The notes: generated by a model not told the origin, from the letters alone. A stretch of 64,000 nucleotides of DNA from Salinispora arenicola (GCF_006716065.1 NZ_VFOL01000001.1:5146001-5210000); one strand, 5' to 3'. Shown: positions 34,102 to 43,678, numbered from the stretch's first letter. Made by a program: numbers and translations.

Positions 34102-34979
34102 CCGGCGTTCCTCCTCGCCTCGCTGACGGTGAGCTGGCGAGGATCGAGCACATCGCGTAACGCGTCCCCGACCAGATTGAACGCCAGGACGGTGAGAAAG
34201 ATCGCGGCCCCCGGGAAGAAGCCCAGCCACCACGCGTCGGTGACGAATCCGCGCCCGTCGTAGAGCATCCGGCCCCACGCCGGCGCGGGCGGCTGCACCC
34301 CCAGCCCGAGGAAGGACAGCGCCGCCTCGGACAGGATCGCGAAGGCCAGCGACAGCGACGTCTGGACGATCAGCGGGGCCGCGATGTTGGGTAGCACGTG
34401 CCGACGCATGATGCGGAGGTCCGACGCCCCGGTGGCGACGGCCGCCCGGACGAAGACCTGCTCGCGTACGGAGAGCACACCCGCCCGGGTGACCCGCGCG
34501 AAGATCGGGGTGTAGACCACGCCGATCGCGACCATGGCGGTGCTCAGCCCCGGCCCCAAAACCGCGACGATGGCCACGGCAAGCAGCAGGACCGGGAACG
34601 CGAACAGCACGTCCATGCACCGCATGAGCACGTTGTCGAGCCACCCCCGGTAGTAGCCGGCGAATAGGCCGAGCGTCACGCCCACCACCAGGGCGATCCC
34701 CACGCTGACGGCGCCGACCTGGAGCGACACCCGGGCCGCGACCAGGACCCTGCTGAGCACGTCCCGGCCGAGTTCGTCGGTGCCGAAGGGATGGGCCCAG
34801 CTGGGCGGCTGGAGCATCCGGTCGACGTCCACCTCGTTGATGCCGGAAGGGGCCAGCCAGGACCCGGCCAGGCCCACGACGACCAGCAGTGCCAGTACCA
34901 CGCCGCCGGTCACGGCCAACGGGTCGCGGCCCAGCGCTACCAGCGCCCGGCGCGACGTCGAGTCCCCGTCCCCGCTCAT
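34098..34979 (-). CDS. Oligopeptide/dipeptide ABC transporter permease (OppC/DppC-like)
   Basis: Inner-membrane permease of 293 residues with about six membrane segments (about 24-44 LAVTGGVVLALLVVVGLAGS, 92-112 and onward). RMLQPPSWAHPFGTDELGRDVLSRVLVAAR is the conserved DppC N-terminal periplasmic block and VTRAGVLSVREQVFVRAAVATGASDLRIMRRHVLPN the EAA loop for the ATPases. Coupled by 4-nt overlaps to both neighbours. Confidence 0.9.
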   Translation of the reverse strand: MSGDGDSTSRRALVALGRDPLAVTGGVVLALLVVVGLAGSWLAPSGINEVDVDRMLQPPSWAHPFGTDELGRDVLSRVLVAARVSLQVGAVSVGIALVVGVTLGLFAGYYRGWLDNVLMRCMDVLFAFPVLLLAVAIVAVLGPGLSTAMVAIGVVYTPIFARVTRAGVLSVREQVFVRAAVATGASDLRIMRRHVLPNIAAPLIVQTSLSLAFAILSEAALSFLGLGVQPPAPAWGRMLYDGRGFVTDAWWLGFFPGAAIFLTVLAFNLVGDALRDVLDPRQLTVSEARRNAG

Positions 34980-35920
34980 CGCACCCGAATCCTCGGGTCG
35001 AGGCGGGCGTACAGGACGTCCACCAGCAGATTCACCAGCAGGAACAGCGCAGCCACCAGCAGGACCGCCCCCTGCAGCACGGGATAGTCCCGGGCCTGCA
35101 CCGCGTCGTAGGTGAGCCGACCCACGCCGGGCCAGGCGAACAGCACCTCGATCACGATCACCCCGCCGAGCAGGCTGGCCAGTTGCACGGCCACAACGGT
35201 GACCACCGGGATCAGCGCGTTGCGGAGGACATGCCGCACCACCACCAGGCGGGTGGGCAGACCCTTCGCCTCCGCGGTGCGGACATAGTCCTCGGCGAGC
35301 ACCTCCAGCACCGAGGACCGGATGAACCTGGTCAGAATCGACGCGGTCACCAGGCCGACGGTGACCGCGGGAAGAAACACGTGCGAAAGCCAGCCGACAG
35401 GATCCTCGGTGAGGGCCACGTAGCCCGAGGGCGGAAACCAGCCGAGCACCCCCGCGAAGAGCAGGATGCCCATGATGCCCATCCAGAAGTCCGGCACCGA
35501 GACCCCGAACTGGCTGAAGACCCGCGCCGCATGGTCGAACACCGAGCCGCTGCGCAGGGCCGAGAGCACACCCAACGGGAAAGCGACCAGCAGCGCGAAG
35601 ACGACCGCGGTGAGCGCCAGGGACAGCGTCGCGGGCAGCCGCTCCAGCACGATCGCGGTCACCGGCCGGCCGCTGCGGAAGCTGACCCCGAGGTCGCCGG
35701 TCAACGCGTGCCCGACATAGCTCGCGTACTGCACCGGCAGCGGTCGGTCCAGTCCCGCCCGCGACCGCAGCGCCTCGTACGTCTCGGGGTCGAAGCGGGT
35801 GCCGAGTGCCACCCGCACCGGGTCACCGGGTACGAGTTGCAGCAGCAGAAACACCACCAGCGTCACGCCGAGCAGGACGACACCGGACTGAAGCAGCCGG
35901 CGCAGGACGAAGCGGGTCAC
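34976..35920 (-). CDS. Oligopeptide/dipeptide ABC transporter permease (OppB/DppB-like)
   Basis: Inner-membrane permease, 314 residues. The N-terminus FVLRRLLQSGVVLLGVTLVV with LVPGDPVRVALG, followed by the central GVLSALRSGSVFDHAARVFSQFGVSVPDFWMG, and the EAA motif ILTRFIRSSVLEVLAEDYVRTAEAKG are typical. The chosen start is GTG at 35920 with CAGGA upstream; the longer frame to 36067 overlaps the binding-protein gene. Begins 20 nt after the stop of the binding-protein gene. Confidence 0.9.
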   Translation of the reverse strand: MTRFVLRRLLQSGVVLLGVTLVVFLLLQLVPGDPVRVALGTRFDPETYEALRSRAGLDRPLPVQYASYVGHALTGDLGVSFRSGRPVTAIVLERLPATLSLALTAVVFALLVAFPLGVLSALRSGSVFDHAARVFSQFGVSVPDFWMGIMGILLFAGVLGWFPPSGYVALTEDPVGWLSHVFLPAVTVGLVTASILTRFIRSSVLEVLAEDYVRTAEAKGLPTRLVVVRHVLRNALIPVVTVVAVQLASLLGGVIVIEVLFAWPGVGRLTYDAVQARDYPVLQGAVLLVAALFLLVNLLVDVLYARLDPRIRVR

Positions 35921-35939
35921 CAGGAAGCGTCCTGCCGAC

Positions 35940-37475
35940 TCACCGGTCGAGGCTGACGTCGCGGAACCGAATCGCCCGGTCGGCACGGACCTGGTAGCCG
36001 CTGACCTGCGGCGACCAGCCCTGCACCACATCCGGGTTGTAGAGGTAGAGGTAGCTGGCGTCGTCAACGATCCGCTTCGCCACCTGCTCGTACTGCCGCT
36101 TACGCGCGGCCTGGTCGGTCTCGGTCCGGGCCTGGTCGAGCAGGCTGTCCACGGCTGGGTTGCGGTATCCGTGGAAGTTGAAGGTGCCCTGGCTGTGGTG
36201 CTGGGCGTAGTAGAACTCGTCGGGGTCGATGTTGCCCAGCCAGCCGAGCATAAACGAGTCGAAGTTACCCTTGCCCTGCTCGTCGAGCCACTGGGCGAAA
36301 TCCAACGTACGGATCGTGACAGTGATGCCGACGTCCTTGAGCTGCGCGGCGATGACCTGCGCTGCGGTGACCGTCTCCGGATACTCGTTGGTGACCATCA
36401 GGTCCATGGTCAGATCCGTCACGCCGGCCGCGGCCAGCAGTTGCTTCGCCTGCGCCGGATCCCGCTGGTACGGCGCGTAGTCGTAGTAGAAGGCGCTGTC
36501 CTTGGGGATGGCGGTCTGGTTGACCGTCGCCAGCCCGAACTTGGCGGCCTTGGTGATCGCCGCTCGGTCGAGCGCGAAGGCGACCGCCCGGCGTACCTCG
36601 ACGTTGTCGTAGGGCTCACGGGACTGGTTGAGGGCCAGGTACCAGTAGTCGCTCGACGGCACCGAACGCACGACGAGTTCGTCGTCCTCCCGAAGCGCCG
36701 GCACCTGCTGCGGGGGCAGGTTGTCGGTCCACTGCACCTCACCACCGCGCAGGTTCTGCAGGGCCACCGTCGGGTCCTTGACGAAGGTGAAGGTCACCCC
36801 GTCCAGCTTGGGCTTGGTGCCCCAGTAGCTGTCGTTGCGCACCAGCTTGATGCTGTCCCCGGCGGTGTAGGAGGCCACAGTGAACGGGCCACTACCGATC
36901 GGCTCGGTCTTCACCGCGCCCGACTCGACGTTGGACTTCTTGACGATCGCCACTCCCTTGAAGCCGCCGAGGCTGGCGAGCAGGTTCGGGGTGGGCGCGG
37001 TCAGTGTCACGACGACGGTACCGGGGTCGGGGGCCGTCACCGACTCCACTGTGGCGAACCGGTACGCCGCATTCAATTTCTCGTCGATGATCCGGGTGTA
37101 CGAGTAGACCACGTCCTCGGCGGTGAGCGGCGAACCGTCGGTGAACGTCACCCCCTCACGGAGGGTGAACGTCCAGGTCAACTGGTCCTCGCTGGTGGTC
37201 CACTCCGTCGCCAGGGCCGGCTTCATCGCCAGGTTCGCGTCCGGCTCGACGAGCGTGTCGTAGACGTTCTCGAGCACCTGGAAGCTGTGGTAGGCCGAGG
37301 TCCGATGTGGGTCCAGCTGATCCGGTTCCCCGCTGATCGCGACAGTGAGGACACCGCCGGCACCAGCCTGGCCCGACCCGTCGACGTCGACACCCTCCCC
37401 CGCGCTACATCCCGCCAGCAGACCGAGTGTCAGAGCCAGCGCGACGCCGGCCCCCCGAAATCTGATGCTGGACAT
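35940..37475 (-). CDS. ABC transporter substrate-binding lipoprotein (SBP_bac_5, peptide type)
   Basis: Extracytoplasmic binding lipoprotein, 511 residues, first gene of the five-gene importer operon. Lipoprotein signal FRGAGVALALTLGLLAGCSA with the lipobox Cys near residue 22. The mature part shows SGEPDQLDPHRTSAYHSFQVLENVYDTL, WTFTLREGVTFTDGSPLTAEDVVYSY and AFALDRAAITKAAKFGLA, the usual family-5 binding-protein blocks. The ATG at 37475 follows GGGGGG; a longer frame to 37541 is less likely. Ligand (peptide, nickel chelate or sugar) cannot be told. Confidence 0.9.
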   Translation of the reverse strand: MSSIRFRGAGVALALTLGLLAGCSAGEGVDVDGSGQAGAGGVLTVAISGEPDQLDPHRTSAYHSFQVLENVYDTLVEPDANLAMKPALATEWTTSEDQLTWTFTLREGVTFTDGSPLTAEDVVYSYTRIIDEKLNAAYRFATVESVTAPDPGTVVVTLTAPTPNLLASLGGFKGVAIVKKSNVESGAVKTEPIGSGPFTVASYTAGDSIKLVRNDSYWGTKPKLDGVTFTFVKDPTVALQNLRGGEVQWTDNLPPQQVPALREDDELVVRSVPSSDYWYLALNQSREPYDNVEVRRAVAFALDRAAITKAAKFGLATVNQTAIPKDSAFYYDYAPYQRDPAQAKQLLAAAGVTDLTMDLMVTNEYPETVTAAQVIAAQLKDVGITVTIRTLDFAQWLDEQGKGNFDSFMLGWLGNIDPDEFYYAQHHSQGTFNFHGYRNPAVDSLLDQARTETDQAARKRQYEQVAKRIVDDASYLYLYNPDVVQGWSPQVSGYQVRADRAIRFRDVSLDR

Positions 37476-37587
37476 GGTCCCCCCTGGACTCTTCCCGACA
37501 AAGTGAACGATCATGCGAGTCTCGTTCCCGAGCGGGACCATGTCAAAAAATTTGGACGAATGCCAGCGCTCGTGCCCCGGCCGCGGG

Positions 37588-39033
37588 TCAGCTCTCGGCG
37601 GACTCGGCCGGTACCGGGGTCAGCAGGGAGCCGTCCGGTCCCTGGCTACCCGCCGGGTACTCCTGCAACGGCACCGCCCCCGCCCGCCAGCACTCGAGCA
37701 CCGGCGCCACGATCCGCCAGCAGTCCACGGCGGTGTCACCCCGCACCGACAGGGTGGGGTCACCGTCGAGGGCACCGCGCAGCACCTCGCCGTACGGCGG
37801 CAACTCCCCCGGGCCGAAGTCGGCCACCAGGTGCGCCTGGTCCAACTCCAGCGGGTGCCCGGGGCCGTTGATGTTCACGTCGAGGCCCAGCCGATCCGGG
37901 CCGAAGCCGATCCGCAGCCGGTCGGGCTGGTCGTACCCGATCAGACCGGTCGGTACCCGCGGCGGCTGCTTGAAGGTGACCACGGCCTCTTTGCGGCGAG
38001 CGGCGAGCGCCTTACCGGTACGCAGCCGGAACGGCACGCCGGCCCAGCGCCAGGTGTCCACGCTGAGCACCACCTCGGCGAACGTCTCGGTGCCCCGGGT
38101 CGGGTCGACGCCGGACTCGTCGGCGTACCCGAGCAGCCGGCGCCCGGAAACCTGCCCCGCCGCGTACCGGGCCCGCCGGCTCCACGTCACCGGGTCGTTC
38201 TTCCACACCCGGGTGGCCCGCAGCACCTGCGCCTTTCGGCCCCGCAGGTCTCGGGCGGCCAGGGTGGGCGGCGCGTCCATCGTGATCAGCGAGAGAACCT
38301 GAAGGAGATGGCTCTGCACCATGTCCATGAGCGCGCCGGCGCCGTCGTAGTAGCCGGCCCGGCCCGCCAGTCCCAGGGTCTCGTCGAAGATGATGTCCAC
38401 GCAGGCCACGTGCGCGGAGCTGAGCATCGGCTCGAAGATCCGGTTGGCGAAGCGCAGCCCGAGGATGTTCATCACCGTGGACTTGCCCAGGAAGTGGTCG
38501 ATGCGGTAGATCTGCTCCTCCGGCACCAACCGGGCCAGGACATCGTTGAGCGACCGGGCCGAATCAGCGTCCGTGCCGAACGGCTTCTCCAGCATCAGCC
38601 GGGTCCCCGGTGGCAGACCGATGTGGGTGAGCGCTTTGGCGGCCCGGGCGGTGATCGCCGGCGGCAACGCGAAGAAGATCACAAGCTGTTCGTGGCAGTT
38701 GGCCAACAGCCGACGTAGGTCCTCCTCCCGCGTCACATTGGCCTTCATGTAGCAGGTGTCGCGGATCATCTCCTGCACGCGGTGGCCGGTCGCGTCGGCG
38801 GTGCCGAAGGCGTCGCTCACGCGGCGGCGCCAGCGCTCGTTGTCCCAGTCGTCCATGCCGCTACCGAGCAACATGAGGTTCGGCTGGACACCGGTGGCCA
38901 CCAACCGGCCCAGGCCCGGCAGGAGCAGCCGCTCGGCCAGGTCACCCGTCGCACCCAGTAGCAGCAGCGTCTGGGGGAGGTGGTCGCCGCCGTCGGCGGG
39001 TTTGTCAGCGGGGCCGGGCTGCGAGGTCGTCAT
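37588..39033 (-). CDS. zwf: Glucose-6-phosphate 1-dehydrogenase
   Basis: Oxidises glucose 6-phosphate to 6-phosphogluconolactone, first step of the oxidative pentose phosphate path. 481 residues with the coenzyme motif LLGATGDLAERLLLPGL (26-42), EKPFG at 149-153, and the active-site RIDHFLGK at 177-184. The start is ATG at 39033 (MTTSQPGPADK), the longer frame to 39135 has no family similarity. Stands apart from a tkt-tal-zwf cluster, so it may be a second isozyme; some actinomycetes have two. 112 bases separate it from the importer operon on the same strand. Confidence 0.88.
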   Translation of the reverse strand: MTTSQPGPADKPADGGDHLPQTLLLLGATGDLAERLLLPGLGRLVATGVQPNLMLLGSGMDDWDNERWRRRVSDAFGTADATGHRVQEMIRDTCYMKANVTREEDLRRLLANCHEQLVIFFALPPAITARAAKALTHIGLPPGTRLMLEKPFGTDADSARSLNDVLARLVPEEQIYRIDHFLGKSTVMNILGLRFANRIFEPMLSSAHVACVDIIFDETLGLAGRAGYYDGAGALMDMVQSHLLQVLSLITMDAPPTLAARDLRGRKAQVLRATRVWKNDPVTWSRRARYAAGQVSGRRLLGYADESGVDPTRGTETFAEVVLSVDTWRWAGVPFRLRTGKALAARRKEAVVTFKQPPRVPTGLIGYDQPDRLRIGFGPDRLGLDVNINGPGHPLELDQAHLVADFGPGELPPYGEVLRGALDGDPTLSVRGDTAVDCWRIVAPVLECWRAGAVPLQEYPAGSQGPDGSLLTPVPAESAES

Positions 39034-39216
39034 GCACCCACCATGCCCTGCCGAGCCGGTCGGTATCCGCCGCTTCGGCGCGGACCGCCCGCTATTCGCG
39101 TCGGGTGTCCTCGTTCCCCACACCAACCCGACCACGGATCGCGTGTATCGGAACGCGCGTCGTCCCGCCGTCGAGCTGGTGCCCGTTCGACGGCGGGACG
39201 GTGTCGCTGACGCCGG

Positions 39217-39522
39217 TCAGCGCTCGGTGCGGTCGTCGATCTCGGTGCCCGACTCGCCGGGCCGCGCACCGATCGCCTCCTCGGCGGCCCTCCCACCCGT
39301 ACTCTCGTCCCCCAGGTTCAGGTCACTGCGGGGCATACCAGACAAATCAGCCGGATCTTCGCTGGGCTGGTCCACCGCACCGCTGTCCGGCTCGGCGAGT
39401 CCGGCCCGGCGCAGCATCTCGACCAGTTCGTCGTGTGGCATGCGATCGGTGTCCGCTATCCCGGCGCCACGCGCGATGGACCGCAGGGTAGCCAGATCCT
39501 GATCCGCGAAGGTTTCGGCCAT
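39217..39522 (-). CDS. Small acidic protein with Rho-N/SAP-like N-terminal helix pair
   Basis: A 101-residue hypothetical protein. Residues about 9-42 (DLATLRSIARGAGIADTDRM to ELVEMLRRAG) look like the Rho N-terminal or SAP fold, a short helix-extended loop-helix often binding nucleic acid. The rest is acidic, disordered and rich in Asp/Glu/Gly/Ser. No function can be assigned. It lies alone between zwf and the NhaA fusion gene. ATG start at 39522. Confidence 0.55.
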   Translation of the reverse strand: MAETFADQDLATLRSIARGAGIADTDRMPHDELVEMLRRAGLAEPDSGAVDQPSEDPADLSGMPRSDLNLGDESTGGRAAEEAIGARPGESGTEIDDRTER

Positions 39523-39650
39523 ACCGCTGGGTTCCCCGACGGACAGACCGGAAACCTCCCCTCCCCTGCCCGACCGCCCGTCCGACCGCCGACGCTGTCC
39601 GCTCCCGCCACGCCGTGGGAACCACCCCCGGTCACCCGCCGGTGGCCAAA

Positions 39651-39700
39651 ACGCTCAGGTCAACCGTTCGACGCTCAGGTCCACCGTTCGACGCTCAGGT
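39651..39700. repeat. 20-bp tandem repeat, 2.5 copies, over the nhaA-dsbA stop codon
   Basis: The unit ACGCTCAGGT-CMACCGTTCG repeats at 39651-39670 and 39671-39690, with a third half unit at 39691-39700. The stop of the NhaA fusion gene (39695-39697) is in the third copy, so the repeat covers the gene end and its 3' flank. Confidence 0.8.
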
Positions 39701-41653
39701 CCCCGGTTCCTCGTCCGGCTGCTCCGACCCCACCTTGCGCCGGCGGTCCGGTTCCCGGTCATCCCCGGGGCGAAGCCGCGTGCCGGCGAACGCCGACGTG
39801 ACCGCCGCGGAGAGCGCCTCGATGTTGTACGTGCCGTGGTGTCGGCGACCGTTGACGAAAAAGGTCGGCGTACCGGAGACGCTACTCAGGTCGGCCCCGT
39901 CGACATCCTCGGCGATCCGGACAGCCCCGCGACGATCGGCGAGATGCTCCCGGAACCGGTCCAGATCCAGGTCGAGTCGTTCGGCGTACCGGAGCAGATC
40001 AGCGGGGCGCAGCTCACCCTGGTGCGCCAGCAGCAGGTCGTGCATCTCCCAGAAGGCCCCCTGCTCCCCCGCCGCCTCGGCGGCCTCGGCGGCCACCTGG
40101 GCATACGGGTGCACGTCGGTGAGGGGAAGGTGCCGCCAGACGTACCGGATGTTGGTGAAGTCGGACAGCAGTTCCCGGACCGCCGGCTCGGCCTGCCCGC
40201 AGTACGGGCACTCGAAGTCGCCGTACTCCACGACTGTCACCGGCGCCTCGCGCGGGCCGCGGACATGGTCCCGATCCGGATCGACCGGGACCATCAAGTC
40301 GATGATCCCCTCCGAGGCGCCCAGCAGCGCGCGGGCCCGCCGCGCCGGGGGAAGCCGGGCGGCGAGACGGAACACCAGCCAGGTGGTGACGGAGGCGCCG
40401 ACCGTCGCGACGAGGATGCCGACCTTCGCCTCGTCGAGCGCGGGGCCGTGAAGGGCATGGGTGGCGATCAGCAACGCGATGGTGAACCCGATGCCGGAGA
40501 CGGTGCCGACCCCGATGATCGCGGCCCAGCCGACCGGTGCCCGGAACCGGTTGTGACTGAGCCGGGCCACCAGCATCGAGGCGATCACGATTCCGGCCGG
40601 CTTGCCGACCACGTAGGCGAACAGGACGCCGAGGGTGACCGGGGACGTGGCGGCGCGCGCCAGAAGTTCACCGTCGACGACCACACCGACGTTCGCCAGC
40701 GCGAACAGTGGCACGATCAGGTAGCTGGCCCACGGGTGGTAGATGTGCTGCAACCGGTCGTTCGGGGACAGCGCCGCGGCAAGCCCGGCCCGCACCGAAC
40801 GCGCCAGTTGCGGGCTGGGTTGTTCCCGGAACAGCCGGAACCGGTCGGCCGCTCGCTGAAGTTCGGTGCGGGCCGGGGCGTAGGCGTAGGTGAGGAGCCC
40901 CATCACCAGACCAACCACCACCGGGTCGACCCCCGATTCCGACACCGCCAGCCACGCCGCCACCCCCAGCAGCAGGTACCCCGGCCCCCAGCGCCAGCCG
41001 GCCGCGCGGATGAGCAGCACAAGCGCGAAGATGCCCGCCGCGACGAACAACGCCGTCGGTGACGGGTGCTCGGGGTAGGCGATCGCCAGTACCGCGATCA
41101 CGATCAGGTCGTCCACGACAGCAACCGTCAACAGGAAGTTCCGCAACCGGTCCGAGAAGCGGGGACCGAGGACGGCGAGCATGCCCAACGCGAGCGCGGT
41201 GTCCGTCGCCATCACCACGCCCCAGCCCACGGCGGTCGGCTGCCCGGCGTTGAACGCCAGATAGATCGCGATCGGCGCCAGGATGCCGCCGATCCCCGCC
41301 AGCAGCGGCAGCGTCAACCTGCGCCGCTCCCGCAGTTCACCCAGATCGAAGTCACGACGTACCTCCAGGCCGATGACCAGGAAGAAGAACGTCATGAGGC
41401 CGCTGTTGACCCAGTACCGCAGATCGTGGGAAAGCTGCCAGCCACCGAGTTGGACGGACAAGGTGGTGCCCCACAGCGACTCGTACGACGACTCGTCGAG
41501 GTTCGCCCAGGCGAGCGCGGCCACGGCCGCGGCGAGCAGCACCCGCGCGCTGCCGGTCTCGGTGTGCAGGAACGCCCGCAGCGGGACGTTGAGCCGGCTG
41601 GCCCAGGTGGTCCGGGCGGACCACCGCCGCCCACGAGGAAGTTCGCCCGTCAC
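39695..41653 (-). CDS. nhaA: Na+/H+ antiporter NhaA fused to a DsbA-like thioredoxin domain
   Basis: Membrane antiporter with an added redox domain, about 652 residues. The NhaA part (1-435) has twelve or so membrane segments, the ATDTALALG motif with Asp151, and the ion-binding pair Asp181-Asp182 in VAVVDDLIVI. A linker leads to a DsbA/thioredoxin-like domain (470-650) with VTVVEYGDFECPYCGQAEP, CPYC at 482-485, and the cis-Pro segment SGTPTFFVNGRRH. Such NhaA-DsbA fusions are known in actinobacteria. The chosen start is GTG at 41653 with GGGGGAGG 7 nt before; ATG 41671 is the alternative. Confidence 0.88.
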   Translation of the reverse strand: MTGELPRGRRWSARTTWASRLNVPLRAFLHTETGSARVLLAAAVAALAWANLDESSYESLWGTTLSVQLGGWQLSHDLRYWVNSGLMTFFFLVIGLEVRRDFDLGELRERRRLTLPLLAGIGGILAPIAIYLAFNAGQPTAVGWGVVMATDTALALGMLAVLGPRFSDRLRNFLLTVAVVDDLIVIAVLAIAYPEHPSPTALFVAAGIFALVLLIRAAGWRWGPGYLLLGVAAWLAVSESGVDPVVVGLVMGLLTYAYAPARTELQRAADRFRLFREQPSPQLARSVRAGLAAALSPNDRLQHIYHPWASYLIVPLFALANVGVVVDGELLARAATSPVTLGVLFAYVVGKPAGIVIASMLVARLSHNRFRAPVGWAAIIGVGTVSGIGFTIALLIATHALHGPALDEAKVGILVATVGASVTTWLVFRLAARLPPARRARALLGASEGIIDLMVPVDPDRDHVRGPREAPVTVVEYGDFECPYCGQAEPAVRELLSDFTNIRYVWRHLPLTDVHPYAQVAAEAAEAAGEQGAFWEMHDLLLAHQGELRPADLLRYAERLDLDLDRFREHLADRRGAVRIAEDVDGADLSSVSGTPTFFVNGRRHHGTYNIEALSAAVTSAFAGTRLRPGDDREPDRRRKVGSEQPDEEPGT

Positions 41654-41755
41654 GTGGGGATCCTCCCCCACCGACTCGACGACTGGTCCGATATCGGCAG
41701 CCCCCGCGCCAATGGGGCGATCGTGGCGCCGACGGCAGCTGGATCGCGGGCGAGC

Positions 41756-43348
41756 TCAGCTCGCGACGTGACAGCGGCTCACCTGGTTGCCGCCGGCCCG
41801 CTTGGCGGCGTACATCGCACGATCGGCGTCAGCGAGGGACACCCCGAGCGCGTGAGCGGTACCGCTGGCGACCCCGACGCTGACCCCCGTCCGCCACGGC
41901 GTCAGTCCGCTCACGGCGTCGACCGCCCGCAGGGCCACCTGCTCGGCGGCGGCGCAGTCGGCACCGGGGAGGATGGCGACGAACTCGTCGCCGCCCAGTC
42001 GGGCCACGAAGTCGCCCTTGCGGACGCTGGTCGTCAGCGCCTTAGCCACCGCGCGCAGCACGTCGTCGCCGGCGGCGTGCCCCTGCGAGTCGTTGATCCG
42101 CTTGAAGCAGTCGATGTCCAGGGTGAGCACCGCGACCCGGTCGTCGTCGACGGTGCCCGGGTCCGCCAGCTTCCGCAGGAAGTTGTCGAGCCCCCGCCGG
42201 TTCGCCACCCCGGTCAGCGGGTCGGTCCGTGCCGCCCGCTCGGCCTGCTCGTGCTGCCACCGCAGGACGTCGTACGACTGCATCGACACCGCCGCGTGCA
42301 GCCAGCGGTGCCGTTGGCGCCACAGCAGCTCCGCGAGCGCGTCGCCGTAGGTGAGTCCCGGCCCGGCATCGCGTGAACCGTTCCTGGCCAGCAACACCGC
42401 GTGCGTCCGGTGCAACGCCGCCGACACCAGCCAGGCGACGTCGGGCGACAGGTCGACGACGGCCTCCTCGATGACGCGCAGGGCCTCGTCCAGCCGACCG
42501 GAGCGGTTGAGCGCGACCGCGTGGAAGGGCCGGCACAGCAGCACCTCCGCCTGCTGCGCGGGCACGCCGAACGCCTGGAGTTGGGCGATGTACCGAGGGA
42601 TGTCATCGGCCGCGCCGGTCGGATCCCGGCCTTCGGCACGCGCGGACGCCGCGAAGAGCAACCCGAGGTGCCGCCACACCTCCGCCTTCGGCCCGGAGGC
42701 CTCCGCCGCCGCCCGTACCGCGTGCTCCTCGGCCACCGTGAGGTGCTGCTCCGCCTCCGCCACCTGGCCGACCTGGTACAGCTCCAAGGCCCACATCAGG
42801 TTACTTTCGGCGAGGTTGCACAGCCACATCGCCCGGTTGCCGTTGTCCGGGTACGACGCCTGACAGGTGGATTCGTACGCCGCCTGGAACTGGGGCTCGG
42901 CCAACTCGTACAGGCGCAGCTGCGCATACCCGATCGCGATCCCGGTGTGGGCGTTGCCCGCGATCACGGGGTCGGGTTCACCGGCGAGCAGAGCGGTCTC
43001 CGCGGTGACCAGATCCCGGAGCACCGCGACGATGTCGTGCTCACGGATGTCCAGGTCGCCGAGACGCAGCCGCCTGATGGCACGCAGCGACAGCGCGCAC
43101 GAACGCCATCCCACGCTGTGCTCCCGGTCCGCGGCGGCCAGCATCAGGTCGGCTGCGGTGACGGCGCCCCGCAGGTCACCCAGTCGGGTCAACGCCACAA
43201 CGCGCGCGAAGTGCATCGCGGCCGGGCCGTCGCAGATGTCTCCGGTCGGTGTCCGCAGCGCGGACTCGGCGGCCGCCAGCACCTGGGCCGCGCCGCCGGC
43301 CTGTGCCTCCTCGAGGAGGCACAGGGCCCGGAGGGTGACGTCGTCCAT
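41756..43348 (-). CDS. GGDEF diguanylate cyclase with N-terminal TPR-like sensor region
   Basis: Makes c-di-GMP from two GTP. 530 residues. The first ~350 residues are all-helical with repeats of about 40 residues (for example AEQHLTVAEEHAVRAA), TPR-like, with no membrane segment, so the protein is cytoplasmic. The C-terminal GGDEF domain has the signature at 452-456 (ARLGGDEFVAILPG) and an inhibitory RxxD site at 443-446 (RKGD), five residues before it. It therefore should be active and subject to product inhibition. ATG at 43348 with GAGGAG upstream. Stands alone at the island edge. Confidence 0.9.
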   Translation of the reverse strand: MDDVTLRALCLLEEAQAGGAAQVLAAAESALRTPTGDICDGPAAMHFARVVALTRLGDLRGAVTAADLMLAAADREHSVGWRSCALSLRAIRRLRLGDLDIREHDIVAVLRDLVTAETALLAGEPDPVIAGNAHTGIAIGYAQLRLYELAEPQFQAAYESTCQASYPDNGNRAMWLCNLAESNLMWALELYQVGQVAEAEQHLTVAEEHAVRAAAEASGPKAEVWRHLGLLFAASARAEGRDPTGAADDIPRYIAQLQAFGVPAQQAEVLLCRPFHAVALNRSGRLDEALRVIEEAVVDLSPDVAWLVSAALHRTHAVLLARNGSRDAGPGLTYGDALAELLWRQRHRWLHAAVSMQSYDVLRWQHEQAERAARTDPLTGVANRRGLDNFLRKLADPGTVDDDRVAVLTLDIDCFKRINDSQGHAAGDDVLRAVAKALTTSVRKGDFVARLGGDEFVAILPGADCAAAEQVALRAVDAVSGLTPWRTGVSVGVASGTAHALGVSLADADRAMYAAKRAGGNQVSRCHVAS

Positions 43349-43549
43349 CCGGTCTCCTCAGAACAGCCCGATGCTAGCGGCAACGACCGCGTTTTTGCAC
43401 CGCGACCATGATCCCGTCGGCCCGGGCGTCATGCGCGACCGGTTCGCGGTCGATCAACGTCGGATTCCCGTCACCCGGTGCGCGGCCTCGACAAAGCGCC
43501 ATCACCCCACCAAGCGTGCCCGCAGCAGCCGCAACCGAAAACCAAACCG

Positions 43550-43655
43550 CACATAGTACGTGTGGACCCAGCAGCGAAGTTACGCTAGGTGATGATAGGC
43601 CTCACCTGCATGTTCCCGTGCGGTTCAACCCGCATGAGTATTACCGTCGTCGATG
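43550..43655 (-). other. Remnant of a deleted orphan-tip module (module 0); left edge of the Rhs island
   Basis: CACATAGTACGTGTGG at 43550-43565 is the exact sequence that encodes HTYYV on the minus strand in all four orphan modules and in the Rhs gene. Here the tip that should follow on its left is missing and unrelated sequence begins at 43549, while about 90 bases and a DR copy follow on its right, as in the intact modules. The tip and immunity genes have been lost, and this is the left border of the array. Confidence 0.6.
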
Positions 43656-43678
43656 GTGACGGCAGCCATGACAGCAAC
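43656..43678 (+). repeat. DR-A: degenerate copy of the 23-bp direct repeat
   Basis: GTGACGGCAGC followed by ATGACAGCAAC. Two copies of the 10-mer TGACRGCARC, 12 bp apart, same strand as the nine other DR copies. It closes the module-0 remnant. Confidence 0.75.
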
